A stretch of DNA of 34,260 nucleotides from Nitrosomonas halophila (GCF_900107165.1 NZ_FNOY01000027.1:1-34260), one strand, 5' to 3'; shown: positions 26,619 through 34,119, numbered from the stretch's first letter. Notes: a model not told the origin generated them from the sequence alone. Translations and numbers: made by a program.

Positions 26619-27747
26619 TTCCAAACCAGCACACAATCTCGTTCCGATCTGGGTTCTGTCCGGATTCTTGGGTAGTGGCAAAACGACACTGCTCAACCAC
26701 TTGATCAAGCAACCCGATTTGCGCGACACGCTGGTCATCATCAATGAATTCGGTGAAACCAGCCTCGATCATTTGCTCGTTACCCATAGCGATGAAGACA
26801 TGGTTGTCACACTGGATAACGGCTGTGTATGCTGCAATATTCGGCACGATCTCAGCACAACCCTCAAACAGGTCACGTGGCGCTTCTCCCGCAACGGCAA
26901 ACGGCAATTCAACCGGGTTGTGATCGAAACGACCGGCTTGGCCGATCCGGCGCCGATTGTTCACACTCTCATGACGGACGAGACCCTTGCTGCCCATTAT
27001 CGCCTCGAGGCGCTGATTGCCACAGTCGATTGCGTCAATGGCGCGGCAAGCCTTTCGCTTCACCCGGAAGCTGCCAAACAGATCGCCATAGCCGATTGCC
27101 TGATCATAACCAAAAGCGATCTCACCAGCCCCAAACAATTAGCCGAACTGCACCAACAACTTACTGCACTCAACCCCATTGCCCAGCACCTCACGGCCCT
27201 CAACGGCCGCATCGATCCTCATCAGCTGCTTGGACAGCGATTCTCGATCGACCAAACATCACCCGACATACGCACCTGGCTGGCCGGCAACAAGCACCCG
27301 GCAGCACCCACTGCGCGCGCTCGTTTACACTATCAACCCATCCGTCAACCCGGCCAGCTAGCCCAACCACTGCGCAACAAACCCCGCCTTTCCAACACAC
27401 CATCCACATCCAGCCAAGGCGGACATGGCAATATCCAGACATTCTGTTTGACATTTGCAGAACCGCTCGCGCCAGATTTATTCGATCAGTGGCTGGGCTT
27501 ACTGGTCGGTTTCAAGGGCAGCAACTTATTACGCGTGAAGGGATTCATAAACCTGAAGAACCGTGCTGGCCCTACCGTCATCCACGGCGTTCAGCACATT
27601 TTCCACCCTCCCGTGGAACTCGATGCCTGGCCGAGCGAAGATCGCTCCACTCGCATTGTTTTCATCACACGGGATCTTGACCCATCGATCATTGAGCGCA
27701 CTTTCAATGCGTTTGCAGCCAAGCATATGCCATTGGAGTCAGAGTAA
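26608..27747 (+). CDS. COG0523 (CobW-family) metallochaperone GTPase, copy 2
   Basis: A 379-residue G3E GTPase, more like the YjiA branch than copy 1. It has GSGKTT (22-27), INEFGE, the metal-binding CVCC (73-76), VIETTGLADPAP and TKSD (168-171). A low-complexity linker (about 225-275, rich in Pro, Ala, Gln and Thr) leads to the C-terminal domain with VKGFINL and GVQHIFHPPVELDAWP. The start overlaps dksA2 by 11 bp, showing coupled expression. The final codons LESE and the TAA stop lie inside the terminal repeat of the adjacent RAYT element, so the native C-terminus may have been slightly altered. It likely supplies zinc or a related metal to a client protein under limitation. Confidence 0.9.
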   Translation: MTTDSKPAHNLVPIWVLSGFLGSGKTTLLNHLIKQPDLRDTLVIINEFGETSLDHLLVTHSDEDMVVTLDNGCVCCNIRHDLSTTLKQVTWRFSRNGKRQFNRVVIETTGLADPAPIVHTLMTDETLAAHYRLEALIATVDCVNGAASLSLHPEAAKQIAIADCLIITKSDLTSPKQLAELHQQLTALNPIAQHLTALNGRIDPHQLLGQRFSIDQTSPDIRTWLAGNKHPAAPTARARLHYQPIRQPGQLAQPLRNKPRLSNTPSTSSQGGHGNIQTFCLTFAEPLAPDLFDQWLGLLVGFKGSNLLRVKGFINLKNRAGPTVIHGVQHIFHPPVELDAWPSEDRSTRIVFITRDLDPSIIERTFNAFAAKHMPLESE

Positions 27748-27759
27748 AATTATACCGGG

Positions 27760-28470
27760 CTATTCACACACTTTATCTTTCTTCCGCCAGCCAGCAGGTC
27801 GACCCGCTTTTCTGGCTGTTACCCGCCGACCCGTCAATTTTTCAATTTCCGCTTTAAATCGTTCATTGCCCAGTGCCAGCCCTTTGTTCAGCGTTTGTCG
27901 AATCTCTGTCAATAATTCTCCTTCGACATGTTGCTCGAATAATTGCCGGTATCTGGCCTGCCGCTCGCTTTCTGCATTGCCTAGCGCCACATACAGTGCA
28001 TGCGGCGTGCATAGCTCGGAAACTTTGCCCTGCGCATTGCTAGCATAGCTTGACCAAACATAGTCAGACGGCTGTTCCACTATACCGGCCCGGACAGGAT
28101 TCAGCTCGATATAGCGATAAAGCGCCAGGAGATAAATTTCCTCCTGAACCAGGCAGGACTTGTATCGCCCTTCCCAAAGGGTCCCAGTTCGTTGATAGCG
28201 GGAATTAAAATAACGCACAAACTGCCTCCCCAGTGTCTGCATCATTCGGCTGACCGCATTCTCCACTTGGGGCGTGCACAGCAGATGGATATGATTGGTC
28301 ATGAACACCCATGCATGCACGTCGACCTGATATTTCCTCGACGCCTCTGTTAACCAATGCGCATAGGCTGCGAGGTCTTGTTCATCGGCAAAACAAACCT
28401 GCCGATTATTGCCTCGCTGCATAACATGCTGAGGCACACCAACCGGACACACTCTCGATAATCTTGCCAT
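27760..28470 (-). CDS. REP-associated tyrosine transposase (RAYT), copy 1
   Basis: A 236-residue Y1 single-strand transposase of the TnpA-REP group, related to IS200/IS605 TnpA. The metal-binding HUH-type motif is NHIHLL (H60 and H62), and the catalytic Tyr is Y118 or Y120 in LYRYIELNPVRAG. QHVMQRGNNRQVCF and the TGTLWEGRYKSCLV segment are typical RAYT marks. It would cut and join single-stranded DNA at REP-like hairpins. The gene is intact. Copy 2 at 32591-33301 differs only in the last few residues, and the two are identical over the first 217. The end here is GWRKKDKVCE. Confidence 0.93.
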   Translation of the reverse strand: MARLSRVCPVGVPQHVMQRGNNRQVCFADEQDLAAYAHWLTEASRKYQVDVHAWVFMTNHIHLLCTPQVENAVSRMMQTLGRQFVRYFNSRYQRTGTLWEGRYKSCLVQEEIYLLALYRYIELNPVRAGIVEQPSDYVWSSYASNAQGKVSELCTPHALYVALGNAESERQARYRQLFEQHVEGELLTEIRQTLNKGLALGNERFKAEIEKLTGRRVTARKAGRPAGWRKKDKVCE

Positions 28471-28500
28471 TTATTGCCTGCGATTCTTCAAATTGATGTG

Positions 28501-28516
28501 TAGACTGTAAAGTCTA
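28501..28516. repeat. REP-like hairpin beside RAYT copy 1
   Basis: TAGACT (28501-28506) and AGTCTA (28511-28516) form a perfect stem around GTAA, 30 bp from the transposase start. RAYTs recognise such short hairpins near their ends. Confidence 0.6.
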
Positions 28517-28573
28517 GCAGATATTCATTTTACTCTGACCCCGAATACTTCCCAAAAGAAGAAGGTGAAACCA

Positions 28574-31303
28574 ATGAGTGAATCAACCAGTCATCCTTAC
28601 AAACTTAGCCATGTACATGCCCTTCCCGGTGAAGTGGTCTCCGAGAAACTGGGGAGTGGGCCAGGCGGACTGACCGAGGCAGAAGCCAGCGAGCGGATCG
28701 AATTGGTGGGACCCAACCGATTGCCTGTTGCGGACAAGGACAGTCTGATCAAGCGTTTTTTTAAACATTTCCACGATACCCTGATATACATTCTAATCGG
28801 GGCTGCAGTAATCACCGCCGCGCTGGGCCACTGGATCGATACCCTTGTCATTATGGCGGTTGTCGTGATCAATGCCATCATTGGCCTGATTCAGGAGGGC
28901 AAGGCCGAAGAGGCGCTCGAAGGGATACGCAAGATGCTTTCCGCCCATGCCCAAGTCAGGCGCGAGGGTGAATGGAAAGAAATCGATGCTGAAGACCTTG
29001 TGCCGGGTGATCTGGTGCGACTGCGCTCAGGCGATCGCGTACCCGCTGATCTGCGACTCTTGAATGCCAACAGTCTGCGTATCGAAGAATCGGCGTTAAC
29101 GGGGGAGTCTGTCCCTTCCGATAAGCAAACAGATCCGGTGGCTGAAAATGCCGGGGTAGGAGATCGTTCCAGTATGGCCTTTTCAGGAGCGATTGTCACA
29201 GGCGGCCGTGGCACAGGGATCGTGACGTCGACCGGGGCCGAAACCGAAATCGGTAAGATCAATCGCATGATTGCCGAAGTGGAAACTCTGGCAACACCGT
29301 TGACCCGGCAGATGGCAGTCTTTTCCAAAATGCTGTCATTTGTGATCCTCGGGATGGCTGTACTCATGTTCGGACTGGGTTGGGTGCTGCATGACTACTC
29401 ATTGCCAGAGCTATTTTTTGCGGCCATTGGTTTTGCCGTTGCCGCGATTCCGGAAGGGCTGCCCGCCATTCTTACCATCACACTGGCTATCGGGGTGCAA
29501 AGTATGGCAAGGCGCAATGCCATTACCCGCCAGCTTGCCTCGGTAGAAACACTCGGCTCGGTTACCGTGATTTGCTCAGACAAAACCGGTACGCTCACCC
29601 GCAACGAAATGACCGCCCGGCAAGTTATTACTCACCACCGCGAATATCAGGTCAGCGGAATTGGCTACGCGCCGGATGGAAAAATAACCTTTGATGGGGA
29701 ATACGCTTCCCTGGAAGCGTATGGCGACTTGCATGCCGTGATAGAAACGATGGCTGTCTGCAATGATTCCGAGATCAAGCACAAGGAGGGGCATTGGGTT
29801 GTCATCGGCGAGCCGACCGAAGGGGCGCTCTGCACACTCGCGAAGAAGACTGATTTTGACCGCCATAACTATGACCGCATTGCTGCCATTCCCTTCGAGT
29901 CGGACAATAAATTCATGGCGACATGCAATCGCCTGCCCGGTGGTGGCGTGCGAATCTTCATGAAAGGCGCGCCGGACCGGCTCTTTGAATTTTGTTCGCA
30001 CCAGCGTGGAACATCGGGCAAGCTCGAAACGCTGGACTGCGATTACTGGAACGGCTGGATCGAAACGCTCAGTGGTCAGGGGCTTCGCATTCTTGCAGCC
30101 GCCATGCGGGAGGCTCCGGACGACAAGACCGATCTCGGTATCGGCGATCTGGAAGAAGGAATGATCTTTCTTGGCCTGGTGGGCATCGTAGACCCACCTC
30201 GCCCCGAAGCGATTGAAGCCATCAACCTCTGCCGTGAGGCCGGTATTCGAGTCAAAATGATTACCGGTGATCATGCCGGAACTGCCTGTGCCATTGGCCG
30301 TGAGATGGGGATCACGGAACGCGATCATGCCGTGACCGGAGCTGAACTTGAAAAAGCGAGCGACGAGGAACTGCAGCGACTCGTCAGCGAGGTGGACATC
30401 TTTGCCCGTACCAGTCCCGAGCACAAGCTTCGCCTGGTCAAGGCACTGCAGGCCAATGGCGAGGTGGTCGCCATGACTGGAGACGGCGTCAATGATGCGC
30501 CCGCACTCAAGCGCGCCGATGTCGGCATAGCAATGGGCATCAAAGGGACAGAAGCAACCAAGGAAGCCGCAGACATCGTGCTCGCGGATGATAACTTTGC
30601 TTCCATCGAGCGCGCGGTGGAGGAAGGTCGAACCATCTATGACAATCTGCGCAAAGCAATTCTGTTTATTCTTCCGACCAACGGCGCCGAAGCGCTGGTC
30701 ATTCTGATCGCTGTCTCCTTCGGCTGGGTGCTACCGCTCACGCCGGTGCAGATCCTGTGGGTCAACATGGTCACCGCTGTCACACTCGCGCTCGCGCTCG
30801 CATTTGAGCCTTCTGAGCCCGGCATTATGCAGCGCCCTCCGCGCGCCCCCGATGCACGCATTCTCGGCCTCCATTTCCTTTGGCGCATTGGCTATGTTTC
30901 CATTCTCATAGGCGGCGCAACCATCGCAGTATTCATTGTCGAACGCCGCTTCGATATGCCGATCGAACTTGCTCGTGCTGTCACGGTAAACACACTGGTC
31001 TGCGCACAGGTATTCTACTTGTTCAATAGCCGGTTCATGCACGAACCAAGTTATCGACTGGATCAGCTTTTCACCAACTCGGTAGTCTGGTTTGCGGTCG
31101 GGGTATTGATCCTGTTACAGCTTGGATTTGTCTATCTGCCTTTTATGCAAGTTGCTTTCGGGTCTGCACCACTAGAATTGCGCCACTGGCTCATCCCGCT
31201 TGGTGTTGGATTGGCAGTTTTTTACATCGTGGAATGGGAAAAAACCATTTTTCGCAGACGTTCACGGCTCGGTGCCAGGCACCAGGAGACTGCCCGAGAC
31301 TGA
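28574..31303 (+). CDS. Type II cation-transporting P-type ATPase
   Basis: A 909-residue ATPase of the PII group (calcium- or PMR1-like). Motifs: TGES at 176-179, PEGLPA at 293-298 in helix M4, phosphorylated D336 (DKTGT), FMKGAPDRLFEFC in the nucleotide domain, and GDGVNDAPALKRADVGIAMG. In helix M5, NGAE keeps the Asn and Glu of calcium site residues. In helix M6 the calcium-pump motif N..TD reads N731-M-V-T-A735, so the key Asp is missing; the transported ion is uncertain. The ATG at 28574 (AAGG upstream) is preferred to GTG 28565. The last codons and the stop are within a MITE, so the C-terminus is altered. The gene lies between two RAYT copies and beside ppk2. Confidence 0.9.
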   Translation: MSESTSHPYKLSHVHALPGEVVSEKLGSGPGGLTEAEASERIELVGPNRLPVADKDSLIKRFFKHFHDTLIYILIGAAVITAALGHWIDTLVIMAVVVINAIIGLIQEGKAEEALEGIRKMLSAHAQVRREGEWKEIDAEDLVPGDLVRLRSGDRVPADLRLLNANSLRIEESALTGESVPSDKQTDPVAENAGVGDRSSMAFSGAIVTGGRGTGIVTSTGAETEIGKINRMIAEVETLATPLTRQMAVFSKMLSFVILGMAVLMFGLGWVLHDYSLPELFFAAIGFAVAAIPEGLPAILTITLAIGVQSMARRNAITRQLASVETLGSVTVICSDKTGTLTRNEMTARQVITHHREYQVSGIGYAPDGKITFDGEYASLEAYGDLHAVIETMAVCNDSEIKHKEGHWVVIGEPTEGALCTLAKKTDFDRHNYDRIAAIPFESDNKFMATCNRLPGGGVRIFMKGAPDRLFEFCSHQRGTSGKLETLDCDYWNGWIETLSGQGLRILAAAMREAPDDKTDLGIGDLEEGMIFLGLVGIVDPPRPEAIEAINLCREAGIRVKMITGDHAGTACAIGREMGITERDHAVTGAELEKASDEELQRLVSEVDIFARTSPEHKLRLVKALQANGEVVAMTGDGVNDAPALKRADVGIAMGIKGTEATKEAADIVLADDNFASIERAVEEGRTIYDNLRKAILFILPTNGAEALVILIAVSFGWVLPLTPVQILWVNMVTAVTLALALAFEPSEPGIMQRPPRAPDARILGLHFLWRIGYVSILIGGATIAVFIVERRFDMPIELARAVTVNTLVCAQVFYLFNSRFMHEPSYRLDQLFTNSVVWFAVGVLILLQLGFVYLPFMQVAFGSAPLELRHWLIPLGVGLAVFYIVEWEKTIFRRRSRLGARHQETARD

Positions 31304-31443
31304 TTTACTGCGGACGAGCCTGGCTGAGCGGGATTTTTCGATCATTTGAGGCGAATAGTGGTTTTCTATTCAACGAGAAGGACCGGCAAATCCGGCCAGC
31401 CAGCTTCGCCCTCGCCACGATCGCTATTCTCGGACAGCCTCCT
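31284..31443. mobile_element. MITE-like element, copy 3
   Basis: A 160-bp relative of the element at 1760-1922. The right end (31424-31443) is a perfect terminal repeat; the left end AGGAGACTGCCCGAGA has three changes. AGGCACC directly flanks both sides (31277-31283 and 31444-31450), a likely 7-bp target-site duplication. Compared with copy 1, the outer parts match its reverse complement, while the core with GATTTTTCGATCATTTGAGG and GAATAGTGG matches copy 1 directly, so the core is inverted relative to the ends. The left end encodes the last residues and the stop of the ATPase gene. Its right end truncates a VOC-family gene. Confidence 0.85.
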
Positions 31444-31445
31444 AG

Positions 31446-31589
31446 GCACCAAGGCTCCTGGTCTGCAGGCATTTGCGCCAATTCTTCGGGTAACAGGCGT
31501 GCATAGATTTCGATACCGTAGCCGGCAGAATCGCGCAACCACAACTCGTGCCATGGAGTGCCCTGCCAGGATATTCGCGATGATTTGAC
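31446..31589 (-). pseudogene. Remnant of a VOC (glyoxalase-fold) gene
   Basis: In one minus-strand frame the sequence reads WQGTPWHELWLRDSAGYG then IEIYARLLPEELAQMPADQEPW. The pieces PWHELWLRDPAG, IEIYARL and MPADQEP are characteristic of the C-terminal half of VOC-family (glyoxalase/dioxygenase-like) proteins. There is no start codon or complete N-terminal half, and the frame runs into the MITE at its 3' end. The 5' side appears frameshifted near 31590. It lies just downstream of ppk2 on the same strand and was probably a functional gene before the insertion. Confidence 0.6.
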
Positions 31590-31647
31590 TGATTGGCCAC
31601 ACCGCTGATCTGGGCATGGAAATAGCTTTCAATTACGGCTGCCTGTT

Positions 31648-32520
31648 TCAGAGATGACGGTACAAGTCCAGCCCGCCTGCGATTTTCGGATCCACCTCGC
31701 AAACGGAGGCCGGATCTTTGCGGTCATAATCAAGCTGACACAGCACGGCACGAATCGCGTTGATTCGTGCGCGCCTTTTGTCGTCCCCACGCACGATTAT
31801 CCAAGGTGCGCGGGAGGTATGGGTGCGGCGCAAGGTTTCGGTGATGGCGTCGGTATAGGCGTCCCAGCGTTTCAGTCCCTCAACGTCGATCCAGCTGAGC
31901 TTCCATTGTTTCAGCGGGTTTCTTTCACGGCTCAGGAACCGTTCCAATTGAGTCGCGCGACCGACGTTAAGCCATAGCTTGAATAGCTGGATTCCTTCAT
32001 CAATCAACATATGTTCGAACGGCACCACTTGCATGAACCAGTGTTCACGTTGGGAGTGGGTGCAAAAATCAAAGACATGTTCCACTACCCCCCGGTTGTA
32101 CCAGCTACGGTCAAAGAACACGATCTCTCCTGCCGCAGGAAGATGACTGATATAACGCTGGAAATACCATTGTGTAGCTTCGACTTCGGAGGGTTTGGGC
32201 AAAGCCACGATACGTGCGCCGCGAGGGTTGAGATACTCCCGGAATCGTTTAATCGTGCCGCCCTTGCCAGCGGCATCACGTCCCTCGAAAACGATGACCA
32301 CCCGCGCACCACTCTCTTGCACCCAGTGCTGCAGGCGCACCAGTTCGATCTGGAGCGCCTTCAATGTCGTCTTGTAGTCTTTCTTTTTCATGGCGGACGG
32401 ATAAGGGTAGCGCAGATTCGGGACGCCCTTCTTGCCGGCATCCTCGAGCACAGCACGTACCTCCTCCGAGGCTTCTTTCTTGAAAAAGTGAGTAATTGCT
32501 CCATCGAATGGTAATTCCAT
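31648..32520 (-). CDS. ppk2: Polyphosphate kinase 2 family
   Basis: PPK2 enzymes use polyphosphate to phosphorylate nucleoside mono- or diphosphates, or the reverse. The 290-residue protein is a single-domain class I type. The Walker [10 protein letters not shown] is at 80-88, and the Walker B-like [16 protein letters not shown] starts at 135. The lid module includes [15 protein letters not shown] and [11 protein letters not shown]. The ATG at 32520 is chosen because GAGGAGG lies 5 bp upstream; the frame runs open upstream to 32556 but without such a site. The gene is placed between a VOC remnant and the second RAYT. Polyphosphate metabolism may buffer ATP and metal ions, which could suit the neighbouring ion pump. 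Confidence 0.95.
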   Translation of the reverse strand: MELPFDGAITHFFKKEASEEVRAVLEDAGKKGVPNLRYPYPSAMKKKDYKTTLKALQIELVRLQHWVQESGARVVIVFEGRDAAGKGGTIKRFREYLNPRGARIVALPKPSEVEATQWYFQRYISHLPAAGEIVFFDRSWYNRGVVEHVFDFCTHSQREHWFMQVVPFEHMLIDEGIQLFKLWLNVGRATQLERFLSRERNPLKQWKLSWIDVEGLKRWDAYTDAITETLRRTHTSRAPWIIVRGDDKRRARINAIRAVLCQLDYDRKDPASVCEVDPKIAGGLDLYRHL

Positions 32521-32532
32521 CGTTGCCTCCTC

Positions 32533-32572
32533 TAATATCGGTAATATCGGGGTCACGGTAATATCGGGGTCA
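32533..32572 (+). repeat. Tandem copies of the RAYT end sequence
   Basis: GGTAATATCGGGGTCA occurs at 32540-32555 and again at 32557-32572, with a partial third TAATATCG at 32533-32540. The last unit runs into the GTCAGAGT end of RAYT copy 2. It looks like duplication of the element's terminal sequence. Confidence 0.75.
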
Positions 32573-32590
32573 GAGTAATATTATATTGGG

Positions 32591-33301
32591 CTATTTGTGC
32601 ACCGTATCCTTCTTCCGCCAGCCGACAGGTCGACCCGCTTTTCTGGCTGTTACCCGCCGACCCGTCAATTTTTCAATTTCCGCTTTAAATCGTTCATTGC
32701 CCAGTGCCAGCCCTTTGTTCAGCGTTTGTCGAATCTCTGTCAATAATTCTCCTTCGACATGTTGCTCGAATAATTGCCGGTATCTGGCCTGCCGCTCGCT
32801 TTCTGCATTGCCTAGCGCCACATACAGTGCATGCGGCGTGCATAGCTCGGAAACTTTGCCCTGCGCATTGCTAGCATAGCTTGACCAAACATAGTCAGAC
32901 GGCTGTTCCACTATACCGGCCCGGACAGGATTCAGCTCGATATAGCGATAAAGCGCCAGGAGATAAATTTCCTCCTGAACCAGGCAGGACTTGTATCGCC
33001 CTTCCCAAAGGGTCCCAGTTCGTTGATAGCGGGAATTAAAATAACGCACAAACTGCCTCCCCAGTGTCTGCATCATTCGGCTGACCGCATTCTCCACTTG
33101 GGGCGTGCACAGCAGATGGATATGATTGGTCATGAACACCCATGCATGCACGTCGACCTGATATTTCCTCGACGCCTCTGTTAACCAATGCGCATAGGCT
33201 GCGAGGTCTTGTTCATCGGCAAAACAAACCTGCCGATTATTGCCTCGCTGCATAACATGCTGAGGCACACCAACCGGACACACTCTCGATAATCTTGCCA
33301 T
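32591..33301 (-). CDS. REP-associated tyrosine transposase (RAYT), copy 2
   Basis: A 236-residue Y1 transposase with the same HUH motif (H60 and H62) and Tyr motif (Y118/Y120) as copy 1. It ends GWRKKDTVHK, and position 218 is Val instead of Ala. The near identity shows recent duplication or gene conversion, with divergence confined to the 3' end. RAYT genes are usually single-copy and domesticated, so two copies this close to each other are notable. The gene is intact. Confidence 0.93.
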   Translation of the reverse strand: MARLSRVCPVGVPQHVMQRGNNRQVCFADEQDLAAYAHWLTEASRKYQVDVHAWVFMTNHIHLLCTPQVENAVSRMMQTLGRQFVRYFNSRYQRTGTLWEGRYKSCLVQEEIYLLALYRYIELNPVRAGIVEQPSDYVWSSYASNAQGKVSELCTPHALYVALGNAESERQARYRQLFEQHVEGELLTEIRQTLNKGLALGNERFKAEIEKLTGRRVTARKAGRPVGWRKKDTVHK

Positions 33302-33331
33302 TTATTGCCTGCGATTCTTCAAATTGATGTG

Positions 33332-33347
33332 TAGACTGTAAAGTCTA
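33332..33347. repeat. REP-like hairpin beside RAYT copy 2
   Basis: TAGACT and AGTCTA around GTAA, identical to the hairpin at 28501-28516 and at the same distance from the transposase start. Confidence 0.6.
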
Positions 33348-33382
33348 GCAGATATTCATTTTACTCTGACCCCGAATACTTT

Positions 33383-33562
33383 GAATGGCATGATGAGGAT
33401 ATTCAAGCGGGCAAGGCGGATGCCTGGCTGCCGCATGCGCTGGCTGTAAAATATCCCAATGCACTCCGTGAGTGGGGCTGGCAATATGTTTCTGCTGCAA
33501 GAAAGTATTCAATTGATCCACGCAGCCAAGCTGAGCGCCGTCACCATATCGACGAAAAATAG
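33383..33562 (+). pseudogene. Fragment of an integron-type tyrosine recombinase (IntI)
   Basis: The plus-strand frame reads EWHDEDIQAGKADAWLPHAL, then AVKYPNALREWGWQYVSAARK and IDPRSQAERRHHIDEK, then TAG. The order LPHAL..KYPNA..WGWQYV..DPRS..RRHHIDE matches the central part of integron integrases, including their family-specific insert. The N-terminal domain and most of the catalytic domain (the RHxFAT box and nucleophile Tyr) are missing. After the stop, IQR continues the similarity briefly, so a nonsense mutation is followed by loss of the 3' part. The left side is cut by RAYT copy 2. Confidence 0.8.
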
Positions 33563-33578
33563 ATACAGCGCCGCTTTG

Positions 33579-33842
33579 TTAGTAATTTTTGTAAGCACTC
33601 GACCGGTGACCAATTTTTACAATATTGACCACAAGCGTTGCATCTCTGATTTCATAGATAATTCGATACAATCCTTGACGAACTCTGTATTTTTCTTCAC
33701 CAGATAATTTAATACATCCGTCAACTCTTGGGTCGATTGCCAGTTCGTCTATTCGTTGAAGTATTCTTTTAACATCATGATTGGGAACAGCTCTCAAGTC
33801 TTTGGCCACTGACGCTTTAAAGACAATTTTATATTTTGCCAT
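33579..33842 (-). CDS. RelE/ParE-family toxin
   Basis: An 87-residue toxin of the RelE/ParE superfamily. It has the N-terminal YKIVFKASVAKDLRAVP, the helix VKRILQRIDELAIDPR, and the core KYRVRQGLYRIIYEIRDATLVVNIVKIGHRSSAY with the basic and Tyr residues typical of ribosome-dependent endonucleases. It would cleave mRNA on the ribosome (RelE) or inhibit gyrase (ParE); which of the two cannot be told. The start overlaps the antitoxin gene by 14 bp. The pair lies beside an integrase remnant and a RAYT, so it was probably brought in with mobile DNA. Confidence 0.92.
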   Translation of the reverse strand: MAKYKIVFKASVAKDLRAVPNHDVKRILQRIDELAIDPRVDGCIKLSGEEKYRVRQGLYRIIYEIRDATLVVNIVKIGHRSSAYKNY

Positions 33843-34062
33843 GCGCCTTCAAGTCATTAATGAACGCCTCATAACTTATTTCCGGCTCGTTTTTACGCTC
33901 TACAAAAGCTTGCAAATCTTCTTGATCTTCAGCGATCAGCAATCGAACTGCTTCATCGACAATTTCAGAAACAGAAACATGTGAAGAAGCCGCTTTCATC
34001 TTCAACGCTTGATGAATGGAGGGCTCAAAATAAACTGTGGATCTTTTAGAAAGACTGCCCAT
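33829..34062 (-). CDS. Ribbon-helix-helix antitoxin
   Basis: A 77-residue protein with an N-terminal ribbon-helix-helix DNA-binding domain (about 5-50: RSTVYFEPSIHQALKMKAASSHVSVSEIVDEAVRLLI) and an acidic C-terminal tail (DQEDLQAFVERKNEPEISYEAFINDL) that would wrap the toxin. It is the first gene of the toxin pair and overlaps the toxin gene by 14 bp. GGGGAA precedes its ATG. Antitoxins of this type repress their own promoter, and a palindrome is present upstream at 34108-34119. Confidence 0.9.
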   Translation of the reverse strand: MGSLSKRSTVYFEPSIHQALKMKAASSHVSVSEIVDEAVRLLIAEDQEDLQAFVERKNEPEISYEAFINDLKAHGKI

Positions 34063-34101
34063 TGGGTATTCCCCGCAATTAACATATTAAAGAATTACAG
34101 C

Positions 34102-34119
34102 ATTATAACGCTATAGCGT
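34102..34119 (-). promoter_or_regulatory. Operator palindrome and -10 for the toxin-antitoxin pair
   Basis: ACGCTATAGCGT (34108-34119) is a perfect 12-bp palindrome. Directly downstream on the minus strand is TATAAT (plus-strand 34102-34107), a perfect -10 element. Binding by the antitoxin would cover the promoter, giving the usual autoregulation. No good -35 was seen, which may make it dependent on the -10 context. Confidence 0.6.

Larger units (their letters stand above)
27738..28542 (-). mobile_element. RAYT (REP-associated tyrosine transposase) element, copy 1
   Basis: An 805-bp unit with 13-bp inverted ends, GTCAGAGTAAAAT (27738-27750) and ATTTTACTCTGAC (28527-28539). It contains one transposase gene and a small hairpin beside it. 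From about 27796 to 28550 it appears identical to 32627-33381. The left 60 bp differ between the copies. Its left end overlaps the end of the second COG0523 gene. Elements with GTCAGAGT-type ends and a Y1-like transposase are widespread in proteobacteria. Confidence 0.85.
32566..33373 (-). mobile_element. RAYT element, copy 2
   Basis: Second copy of the unit at 27738-28542, in the same orientation and offset by exactly 4831 bp. The right terminal repeat ATTTTACTCTGAC lies at 33358-33370. The two copies share the sequence up to CCCCGAATACTT. On the left, copy 2 has GGGGTCAGAGTAATATTATA and differs from copy 1 for about 60 bp. It inserted next to, or into, an integron-type integrase gene. Confidence 0.85.

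Noticed and set aside
33563-33600. attC-like site (CCGCTTTGTTAG) beside the integrase fragment
   Set aside because: Only one half-site resembles an attC core; no matching partner was found at a suitable distance.
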